From contig CAITZA010000216.1 in the NCBI GenBank assembly GCA_903896745.1, forward strand, positions 1 to 33,027: a DNA stretch of 33,027 bases. The letters run 5' to 3'. Source of the stretch: an uncultured Desulfomonile sp. (GTDB lineage Bacteria; Desulfobacterota; Desulfomonilia; Desulfomonilales; Desulfomonilaceae). Of the stretch, positions 32,098-33,027 are shown piece by piece. The position numbers were made by a program, and so were the translations under genes. How positions within the stretch are numbered: position 1 is the first letter of the stretch; the number at the start of each line of letters is the position of its first letter. The notes below the pieces were generated by a model, which was not told the DNA's origin, searched no databases, and saw only the letters and a list, made by a program, of their open reading frames with translations.

Positions 32098-32274
32098 GGG
32101 TTGAAAACATTTATTCAGCATCTTGATAATGCCCATTTTTTTGACCTGGTTCAGGTTTCATGGCGCCTCAACTTTTTTTACGATTCCATCAGTTCAGACA
32201 ATATTTCGTGTAACTTCCAGATTACGTTTCCGGAATTTATAACGAGGGGGAAAAATCGATCAGCATGACAATTC

Positions 32275-32291
32275 TTGGCACGGAACTTGAT
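32275..32291 (+). promoter_or_regulatory. Candidate sigma-54 promoter of the ankyrin gene
   Basis: TTGGCACG (32275-32282) is a perfect -24 box; four bases later TTGAT (32287-32291) stands in the -12 position, where consensus is TTGCT, so one of the two most conserved -12 bases differs. The predicted start near 32302 leaves an 80-nt leader before ATG 32385. Confidence 0.45.
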
Positions 32292-32384
32292 TGATAAATT
32301 ATCGACAAATTTGAATTTGGGCTACGTTAGCAAGAAATAAGACGTACGGTCAGAGAACGCAGCTATATGAGGAGGTTGATAAAA

Positions 32385-32960
32385 ATGGAGAGCAAAGTAT
32401 TACAGGCAGCCAAAGACGGCAACTTGAGCGAACTCCGTGCCTTGTTGACTTCAGGCGCGGGCGTTGAGCTTAAAGATGAAATGGGTTGGACTCCTTTACT
32501 TTGGGCAGCGTCAATGGGTTTTACAGATGTTGTAAAAATTCTTCTCAACAACAGCGCAGACCCAAATGTGCCGGATCCATTCGGCGCTTCACCTCTAATG
32601 AAGTCTTGCAGGCGAGGTTATGACGAAATAGTAAGAGAATTGCTTGACTGGGGCGCCAATTATAACGCAAAAGACGATCATGGCATCACCAGCCTAATGA
32701 GAGCAGCCAGAGCCGGTCACCTGGGCGTTGTAAAACTGCTCCTCGAATTTCCGGTGGACCTCGAGGCGGTTGATGAATATGGAAATACTGCCCTGATAAT
32801 GGCCGCCTATCGGGGACACCCCGAAATTGTACAACTATTGCTTGACGAAGGCGCCGAAATGAACGCCCAAGACAGAAATGGATGGACCGCAATGGTTTGG
32901 GCCATGTCCAGGCGAAATGACGCAGTCGTCAAGGTCCTCAAGGAGTTTCGAAAGAAATAA
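32385..32960 (+). CDS. Ankyrin-repeat protein
   Basis: 191 aa made almost entirely of about six ankyrin repeats of 33 residues: a capping first repeat (VLQAAKDGNLSELRALLTSG), clear central ones (WTPLLWAASMGFTDVVKILL, ITSLMRAARAGHLGVVKLLL, NTALIMAAYRGHPEIVQLLL) and a truncated last one (WTAMVWAMSRRNDAVVKVL). No signal peptide or membrane segment, so a cytoplasmic protein-binding scaffold; partner unknown. ATG 32385 is chosen because GAGGAGG lies about 10 bases upstream; the ATG at 32367 would put that site inside the coding sequence. It stands alone, between a long regulatory region and a terminator. Confidence 0.93.
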   Translation: MESKVLQAAKDGNLSELRALLTSGAGVELKDEMGWTPLLWAASMGFTDVVKILLNNSADPNVPDPFGASPLMKSCRRGYDEIVRELLDWGANYNAKDDHGITSLMRAARAGHLGVVKLLLEFPVDLEAVDEYGNTALIMAAYRGHPEIVQLLLDEGAEMNAQDRNGWTAMVWAMSRRNDAVVKVLKEFRKK

Positions 32961-32971
32961 TGAAATTCGTC

Positions 32972-32999
32972 CAGGCGGGCAAAGTCCCGCCTGATTTAT
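32972..32999 (+). terminator. Intrinsic terminator after the ankyrin gene
   Basis: CAGGCGGG (32972-32979) and CCCGCCTG (32986-32993) form a perfect 8-bp GC-rich stem with a 6-nt loop, followed by ATTTATTT. It lies 12 bp after the ankyrin stop; the remaining bases to the window end hold nothing recognisable. Confidence 0.75.
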
Positions 33000-33027
33000 T
33001 TCATAATGACAATTTTGTGTGATCATC

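Larger units (their letters stand above)
31878..32384. other. 507-bp intergenic region between msbA and the ankyrin gene
   Basis: No supported gene. Contents seen: a GGTTGG / CCAACC hairpin (31990-32008, no T run after it), a 7-bp inverted repeat (32075-32097), AT-rich stretches with several T runs, and a strong -24-type sigma-54 element at 32275. It must also hold the msbA promoter, for which I found no convincing hexamers. Confidence 0.5.

Noticed and set aside
1-33027. CRISPR arrays, tRNA/rRNA genes, insertion sequences, prophage or toxin-antitoxin pairs
   Set aside because: None recognised by eye on either strand; the region reads as a housekeeping chromosome segment, and a dedicated tRNA or Rfam scan was not possible.

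Overview
The window looks like chromosomal DNA of a Gram-negative, anaerobic deltaproteobacterium (Desulfobacterota; a sulfate reducer or syntroph would fit, but the genus is not provable here). The pointers are lipid A/LPS genes (msbA, lpxK, a GT9 heptosyltransferase), a lysS-lolC pair, a DUF362 ferredoxin-type protein, acetate- and oxalate/formate-type carriers, and AroKB and type I-beta DAHP synthase of the kind seen in Thermotoga and other anaerobes. Genes are dense, several use TTG starts preceded by good Shine-Dalgarno sequences, and I see no insertion sequence, tRNA, rRNA or CRISPR.

Layout. 1-3271 (minus strand): corA, lysS and the start of lolC; lysS and lolC overlap by ATGA. 3272-11928 (plus): a complete aromatic amino acid cluster, aroA-aroE-aroKB-aroC-aroQ-aroF-pheA-tyrA. 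It covers every step from PEP plus erythrose 4-phosphate to chorismate, and on to phenylpyruvate (PheA) and 4-hydroxyphenylpyruvate (TyrA). 12219-16851 (plus): an ActP-like sodium:solute symporter, an OFA-family MFS carrier with a strong terminator, and a DUF362/ferredoxin protein. 17101-19562 (plus): a secreted Pro/Gln-rich protein and purF. 19607-20320 (minus): ispD. 20615-25280 (plus): a 99-aa unknown, a single-HKD phospholipase-D-like protein, an inositol-phosphate-synthase-like protein, two tandem TIM-barrel isomerase paralogues and an NRDE/TANGO2 protein. 25334-31877 (minus): msbA-lpxK-GT9, then a divergent EF-G-like GTPase and a MOSC protein. 32385-32960 (plus): an ankyrin-repeat protein behind a candidate sigma-54 promoter.

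The main discovery is two ribosome-mediated transcription attenuators in the aromatic cluster; neither leader peptide is long enough to be called by usual gene finding. Upstream of aroA, a 33-codon reading frame (3386-3487) contains YWFFYSYFHW, so all three aromatic amino acids are represented. It is followed by a 10-bp intrinsic terminator whose 5' arm can instead pair (12 bp, one bulge) with the end of the leader reading frame. Between aroQ and aroF, a second leader carries 13 Phe/Tyr codons within 18 residues. It is followed by an 11-bp terminator and a four-segment set of mutually exclusive pairings built from copies of CATGGGCA and its complement; a perfect TTGACA promoter lies just upstream. 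The codon content fits the logic: the common pathway would sense Tyr, Trp and Phe, while the distal aroF-pheA-tyrA unit would sense only Phe and Tyr. In agreement, the DAHP synthase lacks the N-terminal regulatory domain of the Thermotoga enzyme and TyrA has no ACT domain, so transcription may carry much of the feedback control. This is inferred from sequence only.
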